Shown piece after piece: positions 1 through 5,178 of a stretch of 7,953 bases of DNA. Numbering within the stretch: the first letter of the stretch is position 1; each line of letters begins with the position of its first letter. The notes beneath the pieces were generated by a model. The model saw only the letters and a program-made list of their open reading frames with translations. It made no database searches and was not told the origin of the DNA. This DNA is from Anaerolineales bacterium. GTDB lineage: Bacteria; Chloroflexota; Anaerolineae; Anaerolineales; UBA4823. The DNA is taken from contig JALHTN010000097.1 in NCBI GenBank assembly GCA_022865865.1, forward strand, positions 1-7,953. Reading direction: 5' to 3'. The translations under genes and the position numbers were made by a program.

Positions 1-43
1 ACTAATCCTCTCATTCTACTTGGATCAGTTTTTGGGGGGCAGG

Positions 44-97
44 TCAAACTAAGGACAATAATGTGCCTGCGATCAATGAAAGACTTTCGGCTGACAT
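44..97 (-). CDS. 17-codon minus-strand ORF with strong SD; leader peptide or broken gene start
   Basis: The ORF reads MSAESLSLIAGTLLSLV and then TGA. A full GGAGGTG SD lies at 103-109, only 5 nt before the ATG, and a promoter-like pair lies at 131-157, so all the signals of an expressed start are present. The peptide is hydrophobic and resembles the first residues of a small membrane protein. After the TGA all three frames are closed before the window edge, so no long protein continues in any frame from here. It may be a leader peptide for a gene further left, the 5' stub of a broken small membrane-protein gene, or chance. Function unknown. Confidence 0.3.
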   Translation of the reverse strand: MSAESLSLIAGTLLSLV

Positions 98-130
98 TTA
101 TACACCTCCATATTTCCAGAAAAACTTGAA

Positions 131-157
131 ATTATCTATTCCTCGCAATGTAGTCAA
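131..157 (-). promoter_or_regulatory. Candidate sigma70-type promoter for the 17-codon ORF
   Basis: On the minus strand, TTGACT (152-157) and GATAAT (131-136) are separated by 15 nt. Each hexamer matches 5 of 6 consensus bases. The spacer is on the short side. Transcription would start near 124, about 26 nt before the ATG at 97, leaving room for the SD at 103-109. Confidence 0.35.
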
Positions 158-280
158 AATATAGCACAAACGTTCTGTTTATTTCAAGGGTTCGAGTATA
201 GAATCCCCCGTAAATTACCCCTGGAAAAGTAGATTCATCCTGCGAGATCATCCCAAAAGGGGAAGGAACGAATACCTGTT

Positions 281-306
281 CAGTGATGTGAGCCAGGACA
301 TCACTG
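281..306. repeat. Perfect 9-bp inverted repeat (hairpin or operator)
   Basis: CAGTGATGT (281-289) and ACATCACTG (298-306) flank the 8-nt loop gagccagg. Neither side has a T-tract, so it is not a typical intrinsic terminator. It lies about 120 nt upstream of the TTG start at 425 and upstream of the candidate extended -10, so a regulator-binding site is plausible. This is inference. Confidence 0.5.
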
Positions 307-362
307 CTAATAAGTGTTCTTTTGGAGTGAAATTGAGGATGCTAGGTAGGCTGGCTTGTAAG

Positions 363-371
363 TGGTAAAAT
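363..371 (+). promoter_or_regulatory. Possible extended -10 promoter of the DUF5655 gene
   Basis: TGGTAAAAT fits TGn plus a -10 hexamer with 5 of 6 matches. No good -35 is present at 17 nt, as expected for extended -10 promoters. Predicted start is near 378, giving an untranslated leader of roughly 47 nt. Confidence 0.3.
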
Positions 372-424
372 CAACGAATTGGGAAAAGGGTAGGAGATAA
401 CCGAACTTTAGAAGGAGATTCAAC

Positions 425-1231
425 TTGAATAAAAGAAAACTATACCGAACTTCATTACTTATTATCTTTCTGGTCGCATTCGTTGGGTTTGCATGCGCGA
501 TTCCGGGTCTCCCGGGAGAAGTGACACCCGGTTTACCCACTCAGGAACCAGATGAACCCACATCACCACCGTTCGAACCGACACAACCGCCGGTCGAGCC
601 AACACAGCCACCTGTTGAGTCAACTGCACCTCCGGAAATTGAGCCGACGGCACCTGTCGGGGGAGAAGTACCTCCGCAGGGTGGTGATAGCAGTTCTTCA
701 GAAACCCTGATCACTCTTCTTTTCTGGCTCCTGGTATTAGTGGTGATCATCCTGGGCATCGCATTGATCGTTTCCTTATTTACTGGACGCAAAAAAGAAC
801 CGGCCAGCCAAACTGTGGCACCTGAATCTGAGGTAACTCCTTCGTATGCAGAAACATCGCAAGAGATCCAAGGAGTTCAACCGGTGCCTGGGGCAGCTGT
901 GGTATCAGCTTTAGATAATATCTCCCCACAGGTAGCGCCCTTGTACGATCGCTTTGTCAATTTGCTGCAAGGTCTCGGACCGGTGACCATACTGCCGACC
1001 CAAACTCGGGTGGATTTCCAGCGTCGCATTATTTTTGCTTCGCTCCAATTCTCTCAGGAAGATATGCGTGTGCAGATGCTGCTGCCTCAAAGGGTAGATG
1101 ATCCCCGCATGGTGCGCATTGAAGTTTTCAGTGATGATAAAGTTGCCCATACCATGGTGCTGCGCACAATGGATGATTTCGATGCTCACTTTACCGCATG
1201 GCTGCAGGATTCTTATGAGCTTGGCGGATGA
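425..1231 (+). CDS. Signal/stalk/TM-anchored protein with cytoplasmic DUF5655-like domain
   Basis: The start is TTG, preceded by AAGGAG at 412-417 with 7 nt spacing. Of 268 residues, 1-24 form a hydrophobic signal ending in VGFAC, a poor lipobox. Residues 25-92 are an extracytoplasmic Pro/Thr-rich stalk with seven-residue EPTQPPV-type repeats (51-71). Residues 94-119 are one long membrane helix followed by GRKK, which places the rest inside the cell. Residues ~166-266 match my recollection of DUF5655: the GLGPVTILPTQTRVDF core, an R-x-I-x-FAS strand, VDDPRMVRIEV, and the ending FDAHFTAWLQDSY. The domain has no known activity that I can state. The gene stands alone and is followed, 169 nt on, by a terminator that may serve both sides. 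Attaching this domain to a membrane stalk is unusual. The domain call comes from motif memory, not a search. Confidence 0.75.
   Translation: MNKRKLYRTSLLIIFLVAFVGFACAIPGLPGEVTPGLPTQEPDEPTSPPFEPTQPPVEPTQPPVESTAPPEIEPTAPVGGEVPPQGGDSSSSETLITLLFWLLVLVVIILGIALIVSLFTGRKKEPASQTVAPESEVTPSYAETSQEIQGVQPVPGAAVVSALDNISPQVAPLYDRFVNLLQGLGPVTILPTQTRVDFQRRIIFASLQFSQEDMRVQMLLPQRVDDPRMVRIEVFSDDKVAHTMVLRTMDDFDAHFTAWLQDSYELGG
575..637 (+). repeat. 21-bp tandem coding repeat (EPTQPPV)
   Basis: Three 21-nt units (575-595, 596-616, 617-637) encode EPTQPPV, EPTQPPV and the degenerate ESTAPPE. Third codon positions differ between copies, so this is an old repeat kept at the protein level. It forms part of the extracellular stalk. 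Confidence 0.7.
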
Positions 1232-1400
1232 GTTCACAAAATAGGAAGCCGTGACAAAGCAGAGAAATTAGGTTATTCTTCGGCTCCGCTCAAAAAAGAT
1301 CGGATCGAAGTGAAGGTTCTCGGTTATAAAATGCGAGACCCTCTGCTCAGGGTGCCATCCAACCATGAAAGCCATTCATATATTCTGATAATATAAAAAT

Positions 1401-1432
1401 TGCCAGGAGCTCGAGTTACCGAGCTCCTGGCA
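1401..1432 (-). terminator. Strong intrinsic terminator of the Gly-rich secreted protein gene
   Basis: A perfect 13-bp stem (1401-1413 with 1420-1432) closes a 6-nt loop (agttac). On the minus strand the stem is followed by ATTTTTATATT, a good U-tract, and it lies 36 nt past the stop at 1469. On the plus strand the following bases are ttcgtgtt, a weaker tract, so it may also partly stop transcription coming from the DUF5655 gene. Confidence 0.85.
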
Positions 1433-1468
1433 TTCGTGTTCAATTGAGTTGCTCCTAAGAATTACAGA

Positions 1469-2164
1469 TCATTGTCCTGGTGGTGCAGGTTTTTGGAAGG
1501 GGAAACCACCATGCCTGTGAAAACCGCCTCCAGGCATTTCGAATCCACGGCCTCTAAAGCCGTTTTCCTGTAATTGATCAGCCTGGGTGCCAGTGATGAC
1601 ACCGTCGGCGACGGCCTGGTCCACAGCATCTTCATAAGCGGACTGAAGAGCATCTTTTACTTCAGCTGGTTCCAGGTCTCCGAACAAATACTTCAGAGAT
1701 TCGCCTGATTCACGTGCTACTTCAAGGTCCGATAGATCAATACCTAAGGCCTGGCTGAGCAGCTCTTGATGATCGATATACTGCATCAAGGCCTGACGGG
1801 CAATCATTAGCTCAGCTTGTTCTCCAGTGAGCACACCTTCAGCGACCGCCTGATCGAGCGCAGCTTGTTGAGCTACCTGGCGAGCATCCTTAAGTTCGGT
1901 TAACGTCACGCCAAGTGCGTCTGCCATGTAGGCATCGTAGTCAAAGGAAGTACCGAAGCCAAACATGCCTCCCCGACCAAATCCTCGCATACCACCAAAG
2001 CCATGTTTCCACGGCAGCGGTTCTTCAGTATCATCTTCCTGTAAGAGGACAGCCTGATGGCTGCTGGCAGCGCTGCTTGAGGAGAATGCCATCACTCCAA
2101 TCGCGAGTGCTAAAACCAGTGCACTGACTGCGGGGATAACGAACCAAATTTTTTTGCTTTCCAT
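1469..2164 (-). CDS. Secreted or anchored Gly-rich protein with duplicated helical repeats
   Basis: The ATG start has an AAAGGAGT SD (2171-2178). The 231-residue product begins with MESKK and a hydrophobic helix (about 7-27), a signal peptide or anchor. It continues through a short acidic stretch (EDDTEE), a Gly/Phe-rich segment (54-71) and two copies of an alpha-helical unit. Unit 1 (~78-124) contains LGVTLTELKDA and DQAVAEGVLTGEQAEL. Unit 2 (~135-199) contains LGIDLSDLEVA and DQAVADGVITGTQADQL. The tail is rich in Gly, His and Pro. The units recall the ITxEQAD helices of secreted DUF2680-like proteins, a resemblance judged by eye. No cysteines or catalytic motifs are visible. Role unknown: an envelope or surface protein is the safe statement. 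It reads away from the flavin-reductase gene in the same direction, 133 nt downstream of it. Confidence 0.75.
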   Translation of the reverse strand: MESKKIWFVIPAVSALVLALAIGVMAFSSSSAASSHQAVLLQEDDTEEPLPWKHGFGGMRGFGRGGMFGFGTSFDYDAYMADALGVTLTELKDARQVAQQAALDQAVAEGVLTGEQAELMIARQALMQYIDHQELLSQALGIDLSDLEVARESGESLKYLFGDLEPAEVKDALQSAYEDAVDQAVADGVITGTQADQLQENGFRGRGFEMPGGGFHRHGGFPFQKPAPPGQ

Positions 2165-2297
2165 AAGCTTACTCCTTTCACATTACCTAAGTTTGTTGAC
2201 CAAATTCGCTCTTTGATCCATCTCAAGGATAGCAAAAGATTATTTGGAAATTGTTAGGATGTGATGTGATTATTGTAATTTTCTTATGGTATGAAAT

Positions 2298-2825
2298 TCA
2301 GCGTCGGAACCGCCATTGTTCCTCAGTTGTGGTGAAATGATATTCCTTGAGGAATAAGATCGGCTGCCGGTCTGCGGATTCTACCTGCCCATGAAAAGCT
2401 ACCACGTCGAGGACAAAGGGGGCAAACTCGTGGGATATGCCCGGCAGCTCTTTGAAAACCACGGTTTCAAACACCGCATCTGCCCCCTCGATAAGTTTAG
2501 TGTTCTGCAATACCTCCGCCTCTATTAACTGGTACCCGAGTCTCTCGGCTTTGTTGGTAAAATCACCGCCCATGTAGCCTGCCCTGACAACTCGTTCACG
2601 GTCACTCCAGGGCATGAAATGAATGGCAGCTTCCTGGTGTTTGCGGAGCAAGGTCAAGGAGTGGTTGCCCAACTGCATGGCGATTAAGAACCGAAATGGA
2701 TCTTTGGAGACGACCATCCAGTGGGCGATGGGCATCATGTTCTCTCCGACAGTCAGAAAAGCCAGGTGGAGAGGGAAATACTGCGTATTGTAAGGAATGG
2801 ATGGGTTTGGTTTTTGGTTTGACAA
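2298..2825 (-). CDS. Flavin reductase-like (FMN-binding split-barrel) protein
   Basis: The start is TTG with GAGGAG about 8 nt upstream; the first in-frame ATG would be residue 30, inside the domain. The 175-residue product fits the single-domain flavin-reductase family (PF01613-like). An opening strand leads into GENMMPIAHWMVVSKDPFRF (28-47), matching the family pattern in which a substrate- and flavin-contacting strand is followed by S-x-DP. A helix and strand with NHSLTLLRKHQEAAIHFMP (54-72) and a C-terminal barrel follow. Members bind FMN and often use NAD(P)H to reduce flavin, but many are uncharacterised and some act as ligand-binding proteins. The exact substrate cannot be read here. 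It is probably cytoplasmic and monocistronic, with its own promoter at 2868-2896. Confidence 0.75.
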   Translation of the reverse strand: MSNQKPNPSIPYNTQYFPLHLAFLTVGENMMPIAHWMVVSKDPFRFLIAMQLGNHSLTLLRKHQEAAIHFMPWSDRERVVRAGYMGGDFTNKAERLGYQLIEAEVLQNTKLIEGADAVFETVVFKELPGISHEFAPFVLDVVAFHGQVESADRQPILFLKEYHFTTTEEQWRFRR

Positions 2826-2867
2826 AGGTATTTCTCCTCAAGATATAACGACAATCAGGCTGGTTAT

Positions 2868-2896
2868 ATTTTACAGGATGAAGAGATTATTGACAA
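2868..2896 (-). promoter_or_regulatory. Near-consensus sigma70-type promoter of the flavin reductase gene
   Basis: On the minus strand, TTGTCA (2891-2896) and TAAAAT (2868-2873) have exactly 17 nt between them; each is one base from consensus. The predicted transcript starts near 2861, giving a leader of about 36 nt that contains the SD. Confidence 0.65.
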
Positions 2897-2920
2897 AAAA
2901 ATTGGCCAGTTGTTTATTAT
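2890..2920 (+). promoter_or_regulatory. Possible opposing promoter toward the racemase gene
   Basis: A perfect TTGACA at 2890-2895 is followed after 19 nt by TATTAT (2915-2920). The spacer is long and the start would be about 140 nt upstream of the racemase ATG, so support is moderate. Its -35 shares five bases with the -35 of the leftward promoter, because TTGACAA is nearly self-complementary. Confidence 0.35.
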
Positions 2921-3066
2921 TTACACATGGCATATCAGGCAGAGCGCTTAACAAGAGGATCATGAATTCAAGAAAATAATCTATTGGTGTGAATGAGTCT
3001 GTAAATGTAGACTAGAATTTGAATTAGATTTTGGTTCGAGTAATTTGATTGATGGAGGTGAGTAGG

Positions 3067-3792
3067 ATGAAAACAATCGGATTGTTGGGAGGCATGTCTT
3101 GGGAGTCTTCAATTGAGTACTACCGCATCATCAACCAGGTAACGCGGGGTAAATTGGGTGGATTGCATTCTGCCAAATCTGTCATGGTTTCGGTCGATTT
3201 CGCACCAATTGAAGAACTGCAGAGCCAAGATCGCTGGGAAGATGCTGCCGAGGAAATGATCGCCGGTGCCTTGCAGGTCCAGGCAGCCGGAGCAGATTTT
3301 TTACTGATCGCCACAAACACCATGCATAAGGTATACGCGTCGGTTCAGGCGGCGCTCGAGATTCCAATTTTACATATCGCGGACGCAACTGGGTTTAAGA
3401 TCAAAGAATCTAGCTTGGATAAAATTGGATTGCTGGGAACTATTTACACCATGGAGCAGGATTTTTATAAAGGACGACTGGAAGAGAAATTTGATATCCA
3501 GGTGCTTGTCCCAGATGAACCTGACCGGAAGCTGGTGAATGATGTGATTTTCGAAGAGCTGGTTTTAGGATTGATTGAGCCAGAAAGCCAGGAGCAGTAC
3601 CAGCGGGTAATCAACAGCCTGGTTGACATGGGAGCGGAGGGAATTGTATTGGGCTGCACCGAGATCCCGCTGCTGGTTAATCCGCAGGTAGTCAGTGTCC
3701 CAATCTTTGATACGACTTATATACACGCTGTAATGGCAGTCGAAATCGCCCTGGGTGAGAGAATGCTTGACACATCGATGATTATCGATTAG
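3067..3792 (+). CDS. Aspartate/glutamate racemase family protein, YgeA/EcL-DER type
   Basis: ATG 3067 is chosen because GGAGGTGA (3054-3061) sits 5 nt before it; TTG 3049 and ATG 3052 upstream lack an SD. The 241 residues run the full family length. The N-terminus MKTIGLLGGMSWES, then LGGLHSA, VSVDFAPIEE, ATNTMHK (82-88), LHIADATG, LLGTIYTMEQDFYKGRL and GCTEI (196-200) follow E. coli YgeA closely from memory. The enzyme is a PLP-independent two-base racemase. The second catalytic residue is Cys197; the first position, Cys in classical aspartate racemases, is Thr83, as in the reported L-Asp/Glu-specific E. coli O157 enzyme. It likely racemises or epimerises acidic or broad-range amino acids in the cytoplasm. 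The substrate is not readable. The next gene, arsR, begins 22 nt downstream, which suggests cotranscription. Confidence 0.88.
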   Translation: MKTIGLLGGMSWESSIEYYRIINQVTRGKLGGLHSAKSVMVSVDFAPIEELQSQDRWEDAAEEMIAGALQVQAAGADFLLIATNTMHKVYASVQAALEIPILHIADATGFKIKESSLDKIGLLGTIYTMEQDFYKGRLEEKFDIQVLVPDEPDRKLVNDVIFEELVLGLIEPESQEQYQRVINSLVDMGAEGIVLGCTEIPLLVNPQVVSVPIFDTTYIHAVMAVEIALGERMLDTSMIID

Positions 3793-3814
3793 AATAACAT
3801 CGAAAGGTATCGAT

Positions 3815-4147
3815 ATGAAATCTGAATCAAGAGCCACCAGTTCAGTTGAGTTTGCCAAGGCCCTCGCTGATCCCACCCGGCAGGAGATCATGACCCTGAT
3901 CTGCTGTCGAGAGTTGAGTGTAAGTGATATTGTGGAAGCGGTCGGTGTCAGGCAGCCGACTGTGTCGCACCACCTCGCAATCTTACGGGATGCAGGTCTG
4001 GTTCGTTTACGCTATGAAGGCAAACATACTTTTTACACCCTCAACCAGGGTCGGGTAGCTGTGTGCTGTGGCAATCTGATCGAGGTGTTTGCTCCACAAT
4101 CAGAGGCTGCAGATCTTATTTCTGATTCGGGGACTGCAGATGTATGA
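3815..4147 (+). CDS. arsR: ArsR-family winged-helix metalloregulator
   Basis: ATG 3815 has AAAGG (3803-3807) at good spacing. The 110-residue length is typical. The fold reads clearly: ALADPTRQEIM, ELSVSDIVEAVG, the recognition helix RQPTVSHHLAILRDAGLV (46-63), then wing strands RLRYEGKHTFYTLN. It is a dimeric repressor that leaves DNA when it binds a metal or metalloid. The E. coli ArsR site ELCVCDLC is here ELSVSDIV, so those cysteines are absent. Instead there are two cysteine pairs, Cys30-Cys31 and Cys84-Cys85 in a VCCGNLIEVFAP tail. Paired cysteines near the C-terminus are known in atypical arsenic sensors such as AfArsR and the methylarsenite-selective SpArsR. The neighbour arsM supports arsenic as the signal. 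Methylarsenite, antimonite or a soft metal remains possible. Confidence 0.85.
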   Translation: MKSESRATSSVEFAKALADPTRQEIMTLICCRELSVSDIVEAVGVRQPTVSHHLAILRDAGLVRLRYEGKHTFYTLNQGRVAVCCGNLIEVFAPQSEAADLISDSGTADV

Positions 4148-4150
4148 GTC

Positions 4151-4177
4151 TATCTCAACCAGGATGAGTTTTTTTGT
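4151..4177 (+). terminator. Weak candidate terminator after arsR
   Basis: CTCA (4154-4157) and TGAG (4165-4168) could pair around a 7-nt loop, followed by a run of T ending at 4175. A 4-bp stem is poor, so at best it attenuates read-through into arsM. Confidence 0.2.
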
Positions 4178-4186
4178 TAGAAAGCA

Positions 4187-4215
4187 TAGACAATCATCGA
4201 TATGATCTTGATAAC
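4187..4215 (+). promoter_or_regulatory. Candidate arsM promoter
   Basis: TAGACA (4187-4192, 5 of 6) and GATAAC (4210-4215, 4 of 6) are separated by 17 nt. The predicted start is near 4222, about 70 nt before the arsM ATG. Inverted repeats lie inside the spacer (4193-4206) and over the -10 (4208-4230), where a repressor would block polymerase. Confidence 0.35.
4193..4206. promoter_or_regulatory. Candidate ArsR operator: ATCAT-n4-ATGAT dyad
   Basis: A perfect 5-bp dyad (ATCAT at 4193-4197, ATGAT at 4202-4206) lies in the putative promoter spacer. A TCAt...aTGA pattern is in keeping with ArsR/SmtB operators, which are degenerate A/T-rich inverted repeats. Assignment to ArsR is inference from position. 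Confidence 0.35.
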
Positions 4216-4230
4216 TACCGCTGGTATCAA
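4208..4230. promoter_or_regulatory. Candidate ArsR operator: TTGATA-n11-TATCAA dyad
   Basis: TTGATA (4208-4213) and TATCAA (4225-4230) are perfect 6-bp arms with an 11-nt spacer, covering the candidate -10. The ends TTGA/TCAA resemble arms seen in ArsR/SmtB-family operators. It could also be a second half of a two-site operator together with the dyad at 4193-4206. Confidence 0.4.
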
Positions 4231-4231
4231 C

Positions 4232-4257
4232 GTTTGACCTGTTGCGGTAACTCAAAC
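4232..4257. promoter_or_regulatory. Inverted repeat GTTTGA-n14-TCAAAC in arsM leader
   Basis: Perfect 6-bp arms (4232-4237 and 4252-4257) with an inner ACC/GGT pairing possible. It lies downstream of the predicted transcription start, so it could act either as another protein-binding dyad or as an RNA hairpin in the leader. There is no T-tract after it. Confidence 0.35.
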
Positions 4258-4292
4258 ACAGGCATCGATTTTAATGACTTATGGAGACAAAA

Positions 4293-5147
4293 ATGACCAC
4301 AAAAGAATCTATTCAAAATGAAGACAAGGTTGTCTTGAAAGTATTAAACTCCGACTCGCAATCCTGTTGTGGCAGCTCAGCTGTTGATTCAGTGATACCA
4401 AAAACAGGTTCTGTCCATCATTATGTTCAGGAATTCTATGCTGAACGAGCCCGAAATTCAAATTCCTGCTGTGGTGAGGCCTCTGATAACCAGCTCTATG
4501 CAGCTGACATGCTTGCAAATATGCCTGGTGATGTGGCTGGTTTTAGTTTAGGGTGTGGAGATCCGATCACCCTGGCTCAGCTTCAACCGGGTGAGGCCGT
4601 GCTGGACCTCGGTTCAGGTGGCGGATTGGATTGCTTCCTGGCGAGTAAACAGGTGGGTGATGACGGATTTGTGATCGGTATCGATATGACCCCAGAGATG
4701 CTGGACCGCGCCCAAATTGCTGCCAAGAACATGGGTATTAATAATGTGGAATTTCGAGAAGGTTATTTAGAGCAAATGCCGGTTGGTGATGACAGCGTGG
4801 ATGTGATCATTTCAAACTGCGTGATCAATCTCTCACCCGACAAGCCACAGGTGTTCGTAGAGATGCTGCGCACGCTTAAACCCGGTGGGCGGGTATCCGT
4901 GTCCGATATCGTTACCCAGGGAGAAATCCCGGCCGCGGTGCGCAAAGATATGCAAGCCTGGGGTGCCTGCGTGGCGGGTGCGCTTGATATGGAGGCCTAT
5001 GTCGCTGGACTTGAGGCAGCAGGTTTTGAAGAAGTCAGCCTGGTTGCGAAGACCGGTGATGGAGAATTGCTGGAAGGCATTCCACAAAGTAATATATTTT
5101 CCGCTTCGATCACAGCCCGAAAGCCAATTGACTCAGATAATGGATAA
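4293..5147 (+). CDS. arsM: Arsenite S-adenosylmethionine methyltransferase
   Basis: ATG 4293 has GGAGA (4283-4287) at proper spacing; the in-frame ATG 4281 has no SD. The 284-residue product is a class I SAM methyltransferase. The SAM-binding loop is LDLGSGGG (104-111) and the acidic residue ending strand two is D131 in GIDMTPEML. Three cysteines match the arsenic-binding triad of ArsM enzymes: Cys88 (SLGCGDP), Cys176 (SNCVINLSPDK) and Cys226 (GACVAGA). The 50-residue gap between the last two equals that of CmArsM (Cys174/Cys224). Two further CC pairs lie near the N-terminus (25-26, 59-60). The enzyme transfers methyl groups from SAM to trivalent arsenic, giving methylated and eventually volatile species, and acts in the cytoplasm with thiol reductants. 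It likely belongs to the ArsR regulon through the dyads upstream. The tail SASITARKP is family-like. Confidence 0.92.
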   Translation: MTTKESIQNEDKVVLKVLNSDSQSCCGSSAVDSVIPKTGSVHHYVQEFYAERARNSNSCCGEASDNQLYAADMLANMPGDVAGFSLGCGDPITLAQLQPGEAVLDLGSGGGLDCFLASKQVGDDGFVIGIDMTPEMLDRAQIAAKNMGINNVEFREGYLEQMPVGDDSVDVIISNCVINLSPDKPQVFVEMLRTLKPGGRVSVSDIVTQGEIPAAVRKDMQAWGACVAGALDMEAYVAGLEAAGFEEVSLVAKTGDGELLEGIPQSNIFSASITARKPIDSDNG

Positions 5148-5178
5148 TTTTCAGGAAATATTCTTAGGCAGGTGAAAT

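Larger units (their letters stand above)
158..424. other. Gene-free leader region upstream of the DUF5655 gene
   Basis: No convincing coding frame was seen on either strand. The region contains a 9-bp hairpin (281-306), a T-arm-like imperfect hairpin at 188-207, a possible extended -10 (363-371) and the SD of the next gene (412-417). Nothing else could be assigned. Confidence 0.6.

Noticed and set aside
6..164. Plus-strand open frame of 52 codons near the left edge
   Set aside because: It begins right after a TAA at 3-5, has no start codon with an SD, and opposes the better-supported minus-strand start at 97. It could still be the end of a broken gene.
188..207. T-arm-like GGGTTC...GAATCCC resembling the end of a tRNA
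   Set aside because: The stem needs a bulge, the loop is not a T-loop, and no acceptor, D or anticodon arms lie upstream.
541..792. Minus-strand frame encoding a repetitive Gly/Ser/Val peptide opposite the stalk repeats
   Set aside because: It is the antisense shadow of the Pro/Thr-rich repeats and has no start signals.
1232..1396. In-frame open reading after the DUF5655 gene stop (TGA at 1229-1231), about 51 codons
   Set aside because: The domain ends naturally at WLQDSYELGG, the extra codons show no protein-like pattern, and a run of this length is not rare by chance.
2797..2979. 60-codon plus-strand frame over the divergent promoter region
   Set aside because: It overlaps the 5' end of the flavin-reductase gene and both promoters, has no SD, and looks like chance translation.
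3310..3330. Racemase seems to lack its first catalytic cysteine, suggesting a dead enzyme
   Set aside because: The position holds Thr83, the same residue reported in the active E. coli O157 L-Asp/Glu racemase, and Cys197 is intact.
4281..4292. ATG 4281 as the arsM start
   Set aside because: No SD lies upstream, whereas GGAGA inside this stretch is correctly placed for ATG 4293.
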